A stretch of DNA of 64,000 nucleotides from Deltaproteobacteria bacterium (GTDB lineage: Bacteria > Desulfobacterota > Binatia > UTPRO1): the NCBI GenBank assembly GCA_020848745.1, contig JADLHM010000149.1:56329-120328 (forward strand), in the 5' to 3' direction. The notes beneath the pieces were generated by a model. That model did no database searches. It was given only the letters and a program-made list of their open reading frames with translations, and was not told the DNA's origin. This document shows, piece after piece, positions 55,516 to 63,836 of this stretch. A program made the position numbers and the translations under genes. Every line of letters starts with the position of its first letter. Position 1 is the stretch's first letter.

Positions 55516-56684
55516 CGCGGCTCCGCGACGAGGGCGGCGAGGCCGTTCGCGGCGTGTTCGCCGCCCGCGGCGACCGCCGCGTAGACGGCCTCGAGACGCC
55601 GCACCATGCTGCGGGAGCCGTAGCGCTCCTCGACGACCCGCCGCGCCGCCGATCCGAGCCGGGTCGCGAGCGCGCCATCGTCGAGCACGCGCCCGACCGC
55701 CGCCGCCATGGCGTCCGGGTCGCCCGCCGGCACGAGCAGCCCGCTCCGTCCGTCGGCAACGACCTCCGGGTTTCCGCCGACCGTGGTCGCGACGACGGGC
55801 AACCCCATCGCCATCGCCTCGAGGAGCGCGTTCGACATGCCTTCGGTGCGCGACGGCAACACGAACGCGTCGAGCGCCGCCAGCACCTCGCGGACGTCGG
55901 CGCGATCTCCGAGCAGCCGCACCCGTGACGCCAGGCCGCGCGCGGCGACGTCGCGCTCGATCTCCGACCGCAGCGGGCCGTCACCGACGACGACCGCCGC
56001 GAGCGTGCGCCCCGCGTCGCCGAGCGCGTGGACCGCGGCGATCAGCGTCGCGGTGCCCTTGCGCGGCTCCAGGCGGCCGACCGTGCCGATCACCGGCGTC
56101 GCCGCGTCGAGGCCGAGCGCCGCTTTCGCGGCGGCACGGTCCGCGCCCGGCCGGAAGCGATTCGTATCGACGCCGCTCGGGATCACGTCCGTCCGCCCCC
56201 CTGCCCGGCCGCTCGGCCGCAGGATCTCGGCGTTCACGACGATGCGATCCGCCGCGTGCACCACGAGATCGGCGAGCCAGCGCTGTACGCCGCGCTCCTT
56301 GTTGACGCTTCGCCGCGCCGCGACCATCCGGCAACCGCCCGCGCGCCGGGCCGCCAGGAGCGCGATCGTTCCGGCGCGCCACTCGAAGTACTGCACGATG
56401 CCGACACCGTGCGCCCGCAGCGCCGCTGCGGCCTCCCGCACGCAGCGGAGGAAATCGCGGCCCACCATCGACGGCCCGAGGCCGAGCTCGACGAGCGGTA
56501 CCCCCGCCGCGCGGATCTGGTCCCCGAGCGGGCCGTGCCCCTTGGCGCAGACGACGATCGGCGTGAAGCGCGCGCGGTCGATCAGCCGCAGCACCTCGAG
56601 GAGGTGCCGTTGCGTACCGCCGCTCACGAGCTCGGGCGAAAAGAACGCGATCGCGCGGGGGGTCTGGTCAGGCGAGGACGACAC
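55512..56684 (-). CDS. glycosyltransferase, GT4 type
   Basis: A 390-residue GT-B glycosyltransferase from a GTG start. The N-terminal domain has FFSPELVSGGTQRHLLEVLRL; the donor domain has DVIPSGVDTNRFRP, VGRLEPRKGTATLIAAV and the strong E-x7-E motif SRTEGMSNALLEAMAMGLPVV. It overlaps the upstream Wzy-like gene by 17 bp, which implies translational coupling. It adds a sugar to the repeat unit. Confidence 0.9.
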   Translation of the reverse strand: MSSSPDQTPRAIAFFSPELVSGGTQRHLLEVLRLIDRARFTPIVVCAKGHGPLGDQIRAAGVPLVELGLGPSMVGRDFLRCVREAAAALRAHGVGIVQYFEWRAGTIALLAARRAGGCRMVAARRSVNKERGVQRWLADLVVHAADRIVVNAEILRPSGRAGGRTDVIPSGVDTNRFRPGADRAAAKAALGLDAATPVIGTVGRLEPRKGTATLIAAVHALGDAGRTLAAVVVGDGPLRSEIERDVAARGLASRVRLLGDRADVREVLAALDAFVLPSRTEGMSNALLEAMAMGLPVVATTVGGNPEVVADGRSGLLVPAGDPDAMAAAVGRVLDDGALATRLGSAARRVVEERYGSRSMVRRLEAVYAAVAAGGEHAANGLAALVAEPR

Positions 56685-58119
56685 GGCGGGAGCTCACGTA
56701 GCGTTTGAAGACGACGGTCAGCACGACGAGGATGTAGGTGATGGGATTCAACCACATGTCGGCGAAGAAACTGTAGAAGAGCAACAGCACGAGGCTGGGT
56801 TCGAGGGCGGCCGCGATCCAGCGCAGATCCGACGGCGTCGCCGGAGAGCGTTGGATCCACCGAATATCACGCAGGGTCACCCAGTAGAGCAGCAAGAAGA
56901 GCGCGAAGCAGAAAATCCCGCCTTCGCTGAGCGCCCAGATGTAGGAATTGTGCGGCGGTCTATAGAACGGATCGTTGTAGACCTGTCGGGCGACCTCGCG
57001 GAAGTTTCCGAGCCCGATCCCGAAGATCGGATATTCGAGGAAGATGTCCCATCCGAGGCCGACGGTCTCGACGCGGCGCTCGGTCGAGTGGGTGCCGAGG
57101 TTGCCGCCCCGTCCCTGTGCGAACGGATTGAGGTTCGCGATGCGGTCGAGGTTCTCCTGGGGCACGATCGTGAGCATCATGCCGACCATCAGGAAGGCCA
57201 GGAGAATCACCTTGATGCGGCCGCCCCTCATCGCGCCGCGCTCGCGGGTCAGGAGGTACAGGAGCACCCCGAGTCCGAGGAAGCCGCTGCGCGACGCGGT
57301 GAGCAGCACCGTCAGCACGAGCGACCCGATCACGCCGTAGATGACGAGACGCACCGCCGGCGACTTCTGCGTCTGCCCGAGATACCACCAGAATGCCGCC
57401 TGCATGAGGCAGAGGAACGCGAGGCGGTTCGAGTTCGTGCCCATCGAGAATGCCGCCGCCGCGCGTCCGTCGGCGGTCGCACCCGTTGCCCAGCCTGCGA
57501 GCGCCGAGGGAACGACCATGACGAGGCAGAGCAAGATGACGGTGATCGCCATCTTGATGTGGCGCTTGGTGGTCAGGAACTTCGCGGCGAGGATGATGAA
57601 CGCGAACCGCGTCACGAAATCACGCGTGAGCGGCGCCGTCTGATCGAGCGTACGGACCTTGCCCCAGGTGATCCTGAGGTCCGGAAACGTCCAGTACGAC
57701 GCGAAGGTTCCGAAGAGGAACACCACCCCCAGCAGCACGTACAGCTGCACCTGCCGGACCCGGGCGATCCAGAAATCCGGACGCTGCGAGAGCTCGGCGA
57801 GCAGGATCACCGACAGGATGATGCCGAGGACGTTGTTGATCGTCAGGAGCCCCCCGCCGCGTATGGGGGTCGGGTAGCTCGCGAAGAGGTAGTTCGTGAG
57901 GAGCAGCAAGATGCCGATCTCGGGTCGCGCGACCACGACCACGAGCAACATCGACGCGACGATGAGCGCGACCGCGGTCGCCTCCTGGCCGGCCCGCGTC
58001 GCGACCACCAGGAGCGCCCCGAGCACGGCGAGCCCCACGAGCCCGAGGGCGGAAACGCCGCGACCGCCGCGGGCCGGCGTGCGAGACCCCGGCAGCACCT
58101 GCTCGGTCGCGACGGTCAT
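56668..58119 (-). CDS. O-antigen ligase/Wzy-family membrane protein
   Basis: A 483-residue protein with about 12 hydrophobic helices. The PF04932-like region includes LTASRSGFLGLGVLLYLLTRER and the large periplasmic loop near VGLGWDIFLEYPIFGIGLGNF, followed by PPHNSYIWALSEGG. It polymerises or ligates flipped repeat units. A second, similar domain is fused to the sugar transferase downstream, so the locus has two such activities, perhaps one polymerase and one ligase. Confidence 0.9.
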   Translation of the reverse strand: MTVATEQVLPGSRTPARGGRGVSALGLVGLAVLGALLVVATRAGQEATAVALIVASMLLVVVVARPEIGILLLLTNYLFASYPTPIRGGGLLTINNVLGIILSVILLAELSQRPDFWIARVRQVQLYVLLGVVFLFGTFASYWTFPDLRITWGKVRTLDQTAPLTRDFVTRFAFIILAAKFLTTKRHIKMAITVILLCLVMVVPSALAGWATGATADGRAAAAFSMGTNSNRLAFLCLMQAAFWWYLGQTQKSPAVRLVIYGVIGSLVLTVLLTASRSGFLGLGVLLYLLTRERGAMRGGRIKVILLAFLMVGMMLTIVPQENLDRIANLNPFAQGRGGNLGTHSTERRVETVGLGWDIFLEYPIFGIGLGNFREVARQVYNDPFYRPPHNSYIWALSEGGIFCFALFLLLYWVTLRDIRWIQRSPATPSDLRWIAAALEPSLVLLLFYSFFADMWLNPITYILVVLTVVFKRYVSSRRVVLA

Positions 58120-58156
58120 CGCTCCTCGTCGATCTGCGCGCGACGGCGGTCGCGGC

Positions 58157-58954
58157 TCAGATCATCTCCTCGAGGAACGCCGGCAAATAGCTCTTGCGGC
58201 GGTTGAAGAGCGCCCCCAGCATCTTGGTGCCCGCCCGTTCGAGCTGGCGCTTGGCGCGCTGCGCCTCGTCGATGCGCGTCCGGTCCGCTTCGACCACGAA
58301 GACGGCTCCGTCCGTGTGCGGGCCGAGGATCAGGGCGTCGGTGTAGACGTTCACGGGCGCGGAGTCGAAGACGACGAACTGGAACCGCTCGTGGAGCTTC
58401 TCCATCACCTCCGCGAAGCGGGACGACTCGAGGATCGCCGAGGGCGAGCTCTCGTAGTGGCCGCTCGTGATGACGAAGAGCCCAGGCTGCGCCGTCGCCT
58501 GCACGACGGTCTCCATGCCCTGCCGGCCTTCGACGAGCTCCGCGAACCCGCCGTTCCGACGGATCGGGAACACCTGCTCGAGCGCGGGCGTGCGGAAATT
58601 CGCTTCGATGAGGAGGACGTCGAGCTTCTTGCGCTTGGCCAGCGTCGACGCGAAGAGCGCCGCCGTCGTGGTCGCGCCTTCTCCATGCTGGGATGCGACG
58701 ACCATCAGGTCGCGGAGCACCGGCTGCTCCCGGCTCGGCAGAAGCACGTGCGTCCCGAGCCGCTGATAGGCCTCCTCGATGTCGGGCGCGAGGTCGAAAT
58801 CGATGTGCAGACTGCCGTGCGACCGCGCGCCGTTCGCCTTCGGGGCGCGGCGCCACCAGGAGCGCCGCGGCTGCGGCTCGCCCGCGGCGGGGCTCGGGGC
58901 CGCCCCTTCCCGCTCCTCCTGCGCCCGCTGCAGCGCCTCGTAGATCTTGCTCAT
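58157..58954 (-). CDS. CpsD/BY-kinase-like protein with degenerate P-loop
   Basis: A 265-residue protein with the typical start MSKIYEALQRAQEE of polysaccharide-locus tyrosine autokinases. The Walker A sequence, however, reads HGEGATTTAA (residues 90-99), with Ala94 in place of the catalytic Lys of GxGK(S/T). Walker A' is LLIEANFRTP instead of LLIDADLRRP. Walker B FVVFDSAPV is near normal. There is no C-terminal Tyr cluster. It is therefore likely not an active kinase, though it could still dock on the Wzz protein encoded upstream, with which its start overlaps (ATGA). Confidence 0.85.
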   Translation of the reverse strand: MSKIYEALQRAQEEREGAAPSPAAGEPQPRRSWWRRAPKANGARSHGSLHIDFDLAPDIEEAYQRLGTHVLLPSREQPVLRDLMVVASQHGEGATTTAALFASTLAKRKKLDVLLIEANFRTPALEQVFPIRRNGGFAELVEGRQGMETVVQATAQPGLFVITSGHYESSPSAILESSRFAEVMEKLHERFQFVVFDSAPVNVYTDALILGPHTDGAVFVVEADRTRIDEAQRAKRQLERAGTKMLGALFNRRKSYLPAFLEEMI

Positions 58955-60489
58955 GACCGTTCGACCTCGACGACGTCGCTGATGTCGGGAATGACCGCGA
59001 AGACGGGAAGCTCGAGATACTGCTCGACCTGCTCTTCGAGCTTGAAGTTCCGGCCGAGGAACTCGACGCCGACCGCCGAGCCGACTCCGAGGCCGATGCC
59101 GGCGATGAGCGCCGCGAGCACCATCACCAGGCTCATTTGGTTGAACGGCTTCAGCGCGAGGCTGGCAGGGTCGAGCACGCTGACGTTGACGATGCCCTTC
59201 CTGTCGAGCGCCTCCGCGATGCGCGCCTCGTCCTGCTTCCGTTCGAACATCCGGTACGCCTCGCGCGCGGACGACACGTCCTGCTCGAGCGACGCGAGCT
59301 CGATGGTCTTCTTGCGCAACGCGACCGCGGTTTCCTCGTTCTGGTCACGCCAGTTGTCGAGGAAGGTCGGCAGCGCCTTCACCCGCTCGCGCAGGTCGAA
59401 GAGATTCCGTTCGTGGTGGAGGATCTCCTGCGTGAGCACCTCGCGAATGGGGTTGGCGCTCATGCGCTCGCGCCCGGGCACGCCGGCGCTCGCCTTCGCA
59501 AGCGCGAGGCGTCCCTTCAAGATCGCGATCTCGCCGTCGAGGTCGGAGACCGTGCGGTCCTCGTCGGTGTAGAGCTGCTTCGCGTTCGCACGCTTGGCCT
59601 CGAGCTCCCCGAGCTTCGTCACGAGCACCTGCGCCTCGGGATTGATGCGCTCGGAGTCGGCAAAGATGCGCTCGGGCTGCTCGGCGAGCTGCTGCTTCAT
59701 GATCTCGAGGTTGCGCTCGGCGACGCTGATCTTGTTGGTCTGCGTACGGAGCACGTCGCGATACCGGACCGCGTCCTTCACGGCCCAGCGGATCTGATCC
59801 TCCGGAACGACGATGCGCTCCCGTTCGACGAAATCGGAGAGCTTCCCCTCCGCGTGCTGCACGCGCTCGCGTTGCCGCGTGAGCTCCTCCTCGAAGAACC
59901 GCGCGGCGCCGTTCGCCCCGTGCACCTGGGCGTGGCGATCGAGGTAGGCGTCGACGAGCGTCTGCAGGATCTGTTGCCCCTTCTGCGGGTCGCGGGCGAA
60001 GAGCTCGACGGCGATCACGTTCGACTGCGGTGTCGGGCCGACCGAGAGCATGCTCCGCAACACGCCGACCTGCTCGTCCGCCGAAAGGTCCGTGTCGGCG
60101 CCGAAGATCGGCGTGCCGGCGGCGTTCATGCGATCGAGCACCTGGCGGGAGAGCTCGGCGCTCTTCAAGATCTCGATCTCGGAATTGACCTGCTCGGTGG
60201 TGGCCGAGACCGGGAGCGTGATCTCGCGCTGCTCGCCGGAGCTCACCTGCACCTCGGCGCGTCCCGGTCGGATCATCACCTTGGAGGTGCTCTTGTAGAT
60301 GCGCGGACGCGTGAGGCCGGTCATCAGCATCGCCAGCACGACGACCGCGATCACGACCAGCACCTGCCACTTCCGCTTGAACACCGCGTAGAGCATGAGC
60401 TTGATGGCCGCGGCGCCATCCTGTTGCGGCGGAGCCTCGGCGAAGTACGGAAGCCCTCCGCCGTTCGTCTTCATGATCTCAGGTTGCAC
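58951..60489 (-). CDS. Wzz-type chain-length determinant protein
   Basis: A 512-residue protein with one helix near residues 40-62 (VLVVIAVVVLAMLMTGL), a long helical and coiled-coil periplasmic region, and a second helix near 455-480. That is the layout of long Wzz/PCP-2 proteins. It sets polymer length and bridges to the Wza protein. GTG 60489, preceded by GAGGG, is a better start than ATG 60474. The cytoplasmic C terminus ends near LPVFAVIPDISDVVEVE and would contact the CpsD-like partner. Confidence 0.9.
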   Translation of the reverse strand: MQPEIMKTNGGGLPYFAEAPPQQDGAAAIKLMLYAVFKRKWQVLVVIAVVVLAMLMTGLTRPRIYKSTSKVMIRPGRAEVQVSSGEQREITLPVSATTEQVNSEIEILKSAELSRQVLDRMNAAGTPIFGADTDLSADEQVGVLRSMLSVGPTPQSNVIAVELFARDPQKGQQILQTLVDAYLDRHAQVHGANGAARFFEEELTRQRERVQHAEGKLSDFVERERIVVPEDQIRWAVKDAVRYRDVLRTQTNKISVAERNLEIMKQQLAEQPERIFADSERINPEAQVLVTKLGELEAKRANAKQLYTDEDRTVSDLDGEIAILKGRLALAKASAGVPGRERMSANPIREVLTQEILHHERNLFDLRERVKALPTFLDNWRDQNEETAVALRKKTIELASLEQDVSSAREAYRMFERKQDEARIAEALDRKGIVNVSVLDPASLALKPFNQMSLVMVLAALIAGIGLGVGSAVGVEFLGRNFKLEEQVEQYLELPVFAVIPDISDVVEVERS

Positions 60490-60504
60490 CTTGACCCTCG
60501 TCGC

Positions 60505-61248
60505 TCACGGGATGGGAATCGGCGCGGTCGCGCCGGCGCGCGACTCGACCGGGAGAATGTCGCGGATGTACTGCTTCACGAAGACGCCCGCGTTGGCGAT
60601 GCGGGTCGCCGGAACGAACACGATGTCGTTGCCGGAGAGACGCACGACCTCGGGCGTCCCGTTCATCACCACGTCCTCGAGATCGACGCGGCTCGCGTTG
60701 TAGTCGCCGTTCGAGCCGCGCGCGATGTAGAGCACGTCCTTCTTCTGGGCCGAGTCTTTGAAGCCCCCGACCGCCATCACGGCCTGGAGCGGAGTCATCC
60801 CCTCCTGCACCGTCACGAACCCCGGCCGGTTCACCTCGCCACCGACGTACACCCGTCGATCGCCGATGCCGGTCACGATCACCACCACCTCCGGGTTCTT
60901 GAGGTAGCGCGAGGACCGCTGCTTGATGACCTCGGCGAGCTCGAGCGGCGTCATCCCCTCGGCGAGGATCTCGCCGGTGACGTCGAGGCTGATCATGCCG
61001 TCGGGCCGGACCGGCAGCTCCTGGTCGCGCGCGTGGTGATACGGGAACTTCACGTTCAGCTTGTCGCCGACCATGAGGCGATACTCGCCGCGCTGGATCG
61101 GACCACGCTGCCGCGCCATCACGTCCTCGGGCGACTCGAGCTTGCGGGTGCCAACGCTGCTGCATGCCGCAAGCACGATCGGCAGGAGCCACGCGCCCGC
61201 GCACAGCATCCGGATCGCACGTCTCGGGTGAGGTGTCTTCTGGGTCAT
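60505..61248 (-). CDS. polysaccharide export lipoprotein, Wza family
   Basis: A 247-residue lipoprotein. The signal sequence ends at the lipobox LAACSS. The poly-export domain begins YRLMVGDKLNVKFPYH, and the SLBB-type segment RRVYVGGEVNRPGFVTVQEG follows. It is shorter than E. coli Wza (379 aa), as is usual in loci of this type. It forms the outer-membrane exit channel. The 164-bp gap to the NusG paralogue upstream contains a leader hairpin. Confidence 0.92.
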   Translation of the reverse strand: MTQKTPHPRRAIRMLCAGAWLLPIVLAACSSVGTRKLESPEDVMARQRGPIQRGEYRLMVGDKLNVKFPYHHARDQELPVRPDGMISLDVTGEILAEGMTPLELAEVIKQRSSRYLKNPEVVVIVTGIGDRRVYVGGEVNRPGFVTVQEGMTPLQAVMAVGGFKDSAQKKDVLYIARGSNGDYNASRVDLEDVVMNGTPEVVRLSGNDIVFVPATRIANAGVFVKQYIRDILPVESRAGATAPIPIP

Positions 61249-61372
61249 CGCCGTCGTTTCCTCGCTACCGGCGGAGCACGAGCGCCGGCCTCGACCAGAG
61301 GCGAGGCTCCGCCATCGCAGATTGCGTAAGTAGTGACAATCTCTTCACAACCAGCACCACCCTAGCTCAAGT

Positions 61373-61392
61373 CGGCTGGGTTCACCCAGCCG
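61373..61392 (-). promoter_or_regulatory. leader hairpin between the NusG paralogue and wza
   Basis: On the minus strand CGGCTGGG (61392-61385), loop TGAA, and CCCAGCCG (61380-61373) form an 8-bp, GC-rich hairpin. A second short inverted repeat, AGAAAT with ATTTCT (61394-61407), lies directly before it. There is no T-run after the stem, so it is not a terminator. A hairpin just after a NusG/RfaH-like gene and before the export operon is a candidate recruitment site for that factor. Confidence 0.5.
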
Positions 61393-61412
61393 AGAAATGA
61401 ATTTCTTGCGAT

Positions 61413-61913
61413 CTAGAGGCGGCCGACGGCCGCGAGAGGCACTTCCACCGAGGTTCCTTGCCGCAGGAAATCCATCAAGACCCGAATCCGGCCCCGCTCG
61501 GGACACGGCTTCTCGATGATCGCTACCAGTCCGGCGAAGGGTCCGCGCTTGATGCGCACGCGCTCCCCGGCCCGGAAGGTCCGGTCGGGCCTGATGATTC
61601 CGTCTGGACCGGTCTGCTCGCGGAGAAAGTTGACGATGCCACGCCCGATCGGCGTTGGGATCTCCCCGAAGGAGACGAAGCCCTTGATCCCCGGGCTCCA
61701 GCTCACCGCATGGTACGCGGCGTGGAGCACGATGTCGACGAAGAGGTAGCCCGGGAAGAGCGGTACCGTCGCCCAATCGTTCGTCCAGCCGACCGGCTCC
61801 AGGATACGCGGGCAGAAGGCCGCGATGCCGCGTCGCCCGAGGCTCAGGAGCGCCTGATCTTCCTTGCGAGATTTGGTGCGGACGACGAACCATTCCTGCT
61901 GTGGGGTGTGCAT
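61413..61913 (-). CDS. NusG/RfaH-family transcription elongation factor
   Basis: A 166-residue specialised NusG paralogue starting MHTPQQEWFVVRTKSRKEDQ. The NGN domain has FPGYLFVDIVLHAAYHAVSWSPGIKGFV and the KOW domain FRAGERVRIKRGPFAGLVAIIEK. Proteins of the RfaH, LoaP and UpxY types reduce pausing and termination in long polysaccharide operons. It is the first gene after the control region and is followed by about 40 kb of co-oriented genes. A sigma-54-type promoter is centred about 40 bp upstream of its ATG. Confidence 0.88.
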   Translation of the reverse strand: MHTPQQEWFVVRTKSRKEDQALLSLGRRGIAAFCPRILEPVGWTNDWATVPLFPGYLFVDIVLHAAYHAVSWSPGIKGFVSFGEIPTPIGRGIVNFLREQTGPDGIIRPDRTFRAGERVRIKRGPFAGLVAIIEKPCPERGRIRVLMDFLRQGTSVEVPLAAVGRL

Positions 61914-61944
61914 TGGCGGAGAGAGAAATCTGGCTTGAAATCGG

Positions 61945-61960
61945 AGCAAGTTCGATGCCA
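61945..61960 (-). promoter_or_regulatory. sigma-54-type -24/-12 promoter
   Basis: On the minus strand TGGCATCGAACTTGCT matches the consensus TGGCACG-N4-TTGCW in 10 of 12 defined positions. The essential GG and GC are exactly 10 bp apart. It ends 31 bp before the NusG-paralogue ATG, placing the start of transcription about 20 bp upstream of that codon. A candidate sigma-54-dependent activator is truncated at the window edge. Confidence 0.6.
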
Positions 61961-62140
61961 CGGAATCGCGCTAAACCTCGACATTCCACACCTTTTCCGC
62001 CACACCGCAGCATCGGCTTTCTGCCTGCTGAGGCGTGGACCTGCGGCGCGAACGGCGAGCCGCGCGCAACGACCTCGGCGCCGAGGATTCAAGCTGTCCG
62101 ATCGTCCAGACGTTGCGATTCTGCCGTATCGTGCACCGTC

Positions 62141-62158
62141 GTCAGGTGATGGCCTGAC
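62141..62158. promoter_or_regulatory. candidate upstream activator site
   Basis: GTCAGG-N6-CCTGAC is an 18-bp spaced palindrome about 190 bp upstream of the sigma-54-type promoter. That is the usual distance for enhancer sites bound by NtrC-type activators. It occurs once here, so binding is conjecture. Confidence 0.4.
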
Positions 62159-62312
62159 ACGGCACCGAGGAAACCGAGTCACACTGAGAGGTTAGGCATG
62201 CAGCCTCGCAACGCGCTTGCGCCGTCCCGCCGACATCCGGTCTCCGCTCGACGGCGGGAGCCGTCACGCCGGGAAGCGGCGACGCGGACGCGGATCCCCG
62301 CGGAAACGCACG

Positions 62313-63776
62313 TCACGGGAAGGCGTCGTCGTCGAGCCCCGGCGGGTCGTCGGGCGGCGAAGCCTCGTCGTCGAGCCCCGGCCCCTCCTCGATCGGGAAA
62401 CCTCCCGCGGCCACGGGCGGCGCCCCGTCGGTCATCCGCGGCCCCGGCAGCACGAGCGTCCTGCCGGCCGCGATCACGTTCGGGTTGTCGAGCCACGGGT
62501 TCGCAGCCTTGATCGCCGCGAGCACCCGGGGCGCGGCGCTGCCGTAGTACCGCACCGCCAGATCCGTGATCGTATCGCCGCCGCTCACCGTGACGCGGAG
62601 ATCGCCGGTCTGCGGTACGCGGGTGGACTGCGCCCGCGCCTCCTCGACGCGGCGGGGCGTCTCCCCCGGTGTCGGCGTCGCGGCGAGCGTCGGCGTCGCG
62701 GTCGACGTCCCGGAGGGCGTCGGGCTCGACGTCGGCTCGCTCGTCCCGGTCGCCGCGGGCTCCACGGCGGCGGCCGCGGGCATCTGCGGGGTCCCGGACG
62801 GGCGCGGCGTGGCCGTCGCGGCGACGACGGTCGCCGACGCGACCCGCGGCGCGAACGTCCGACCGCCGCCGCGGGCCACCATCAACCCGCCGCCCGCGAG
62901 CGCGCCGCCGAGAACCGCCGCCGTGAGCAGCGCGGCCGCGCGCCCCATCCGGCTCGGCGCCCACGTGACCTGGCGACGCAGGTCGCGCATCGCCTCGCCG
63001 ATCTCGCGCCAGCCGATCGTCCGCTTGCCGCGCGCGTAGGCCGTCACGAGCGCGTTGTCGCAGGCCGCATTCACGAGCCGCGGCACGCCACCCGAGAACC
63101 ACCAAAGGCGCAAGAGCGCGGCCGACGTGAAGAGGCCGCGCACGTCGCCGCCTGCCGCCGCGATGCGGGCCGCCACGTACGCCTTCACCTCCGAACGCCC
63201 GAGCGGCCGCAACCGCGCGCTCACCGAGATCCGCTGGCGGAGCTGTCGGATCTCCGGACGCGCCAGCAGGGCATCGAACTCCGGCTGCCCGGCCAGGACG
63301 AGCTGCAAGATCTTCTCTTTCGCCGTCTCCAGGTTCGAGAGCAGCCGGAGCTCCTCCAGCACCGGGATCGTGAGATCCTGCGCCTCGTCGATCAGCACGA
63401 CGACGTTGCCGCCGCGCGCCAGCGTGGTGAGGAGTTCGGCGTTCAGCGCCTCGAGCATGTCGAGCTTGGTCGCGCCCGGGGCCGGCGGGCGCCCGAGATC
63501 CGAGAGGATGAAGCGCAGCATCTCCTCGAAGCCGATCGCCGGGTTGATGACCAGCACGCTCCGCGTCTCGCGCGGGAGCTCCGAAAGGAGCCGCCGCAGC
63601 AGCGTCGTCTTGCCGGTGCCCGCCTCGCCGATCAACGAGACGAATCCCTTGCGGTCGACGACCCCGTAGTGCAGCGCCGCGAGCGCCTCGCGGTAGCTCG
63701 CGTTCAGGTACAGGAACTTCGGATCGGGGGTGAGATTGAACGGCTTCTCGCGGAAGCCGAAAAACGCGCGATACAC
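62313..63776 (-). CDS. ExeA-like AAA ATPase with C-terminal LysM domain
   Basis: A 487-residue protein from GTG 63776, starting MYRAFFGFREKPFNLTPDPKFL, the ExeA/GspA-type N terminus. Walker A is GEAGTGKTTLL (residues 50-60) and Walker B VVVLIDEAQDL. A membrane helix near 277-297 leads to a Thr/Pro/Ala-rich linker, then a LysM-like domain (about 395-440, VSGGDTITDLAVRYYG to AGRTLVLPG), then an acidic Asp/Pro-rich tail. It would couple cytoplasmic ATP use to a peptidoglycan-bound domain. Such an ATPase is a regular member of XrtA-associated polysaccharide loci. Confidence 0.85.
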   Translation of the reverse strand: MYRAFFGFREKPFNLTPDPKFLYLNASYREALAALHYGVVDRKGFVSLIGEAGTGKTTLLRRLLSELPRETRSVLVINPAIGFEEMLRFILSDLGRPPAPGATKLDMLEALNAELLTTLARGGNVVVLIDEAQDLTIPVLEELRLLSNLETAKEKILQLVLAGQPEFDALLARPEIRQLRQRISVSARLRPLGRSEVKAYVAARIAAAGGDVRGLFTSAALLRLWWFSGGVPRLVNAACDNALVTAYARGKRTIGWREIGEAMRDLRRQVTWAPSRMGRAAALLTAAVLGGALAGGGLMVARGGGRTFAPRVASATVVAATATPRPSGTPQMPAAAAVEPAATGTSEPTSSPTPSGTSTATPTLAATPTPGETPRRVEEARAQSTRVPQTGDLRVTVSGGDTITDLAVRYYGSAAPRVLAAIKAANPWLDNPNVIAAGRTLVLPGPRMTDGAPPVAAGGFPIEEGPGLDDEASPPDDPPGLDDDAFP

Positions 63777-63836
63777 GCCGTCACCTCACCGGGAGCGATC
63801 CACGGCGGCTCAGCTGACCCGGGACATGCGACGCGA

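Larger units (their letters stand above)
61914..62312. promoter_or_regulatory. 399-bp control region upstream of the polysaccharide series
   Basis: This is the longest gene-free stretch in the window, between the NusG paralogue start and the ExeA-like ATPase stop. It holds the sigma-54-type promoter (61945-61960), a perfect 14-bp palindrome CCTCGGCGCCGAGG (62073-62086) and a spaced palindrome (62141-62158). The open frames in it look like composition artefacts and I call no gene. Confidence 0.7.

Noticed and set aside
61373..61392. Calling the hairpin before wza an intrinsic terminator, or an ops element
   Set aside because: No T-run follows on the minus strand, and no GGCGGTAG-like sequence is present. 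It is kept only as a possible signal for the NusG paralogue.
61914..62312. Short open frames on both strands in the control region
   Set aside because: They have no recognisable motifs or start context and overlap promoter-like and palindromic elements.
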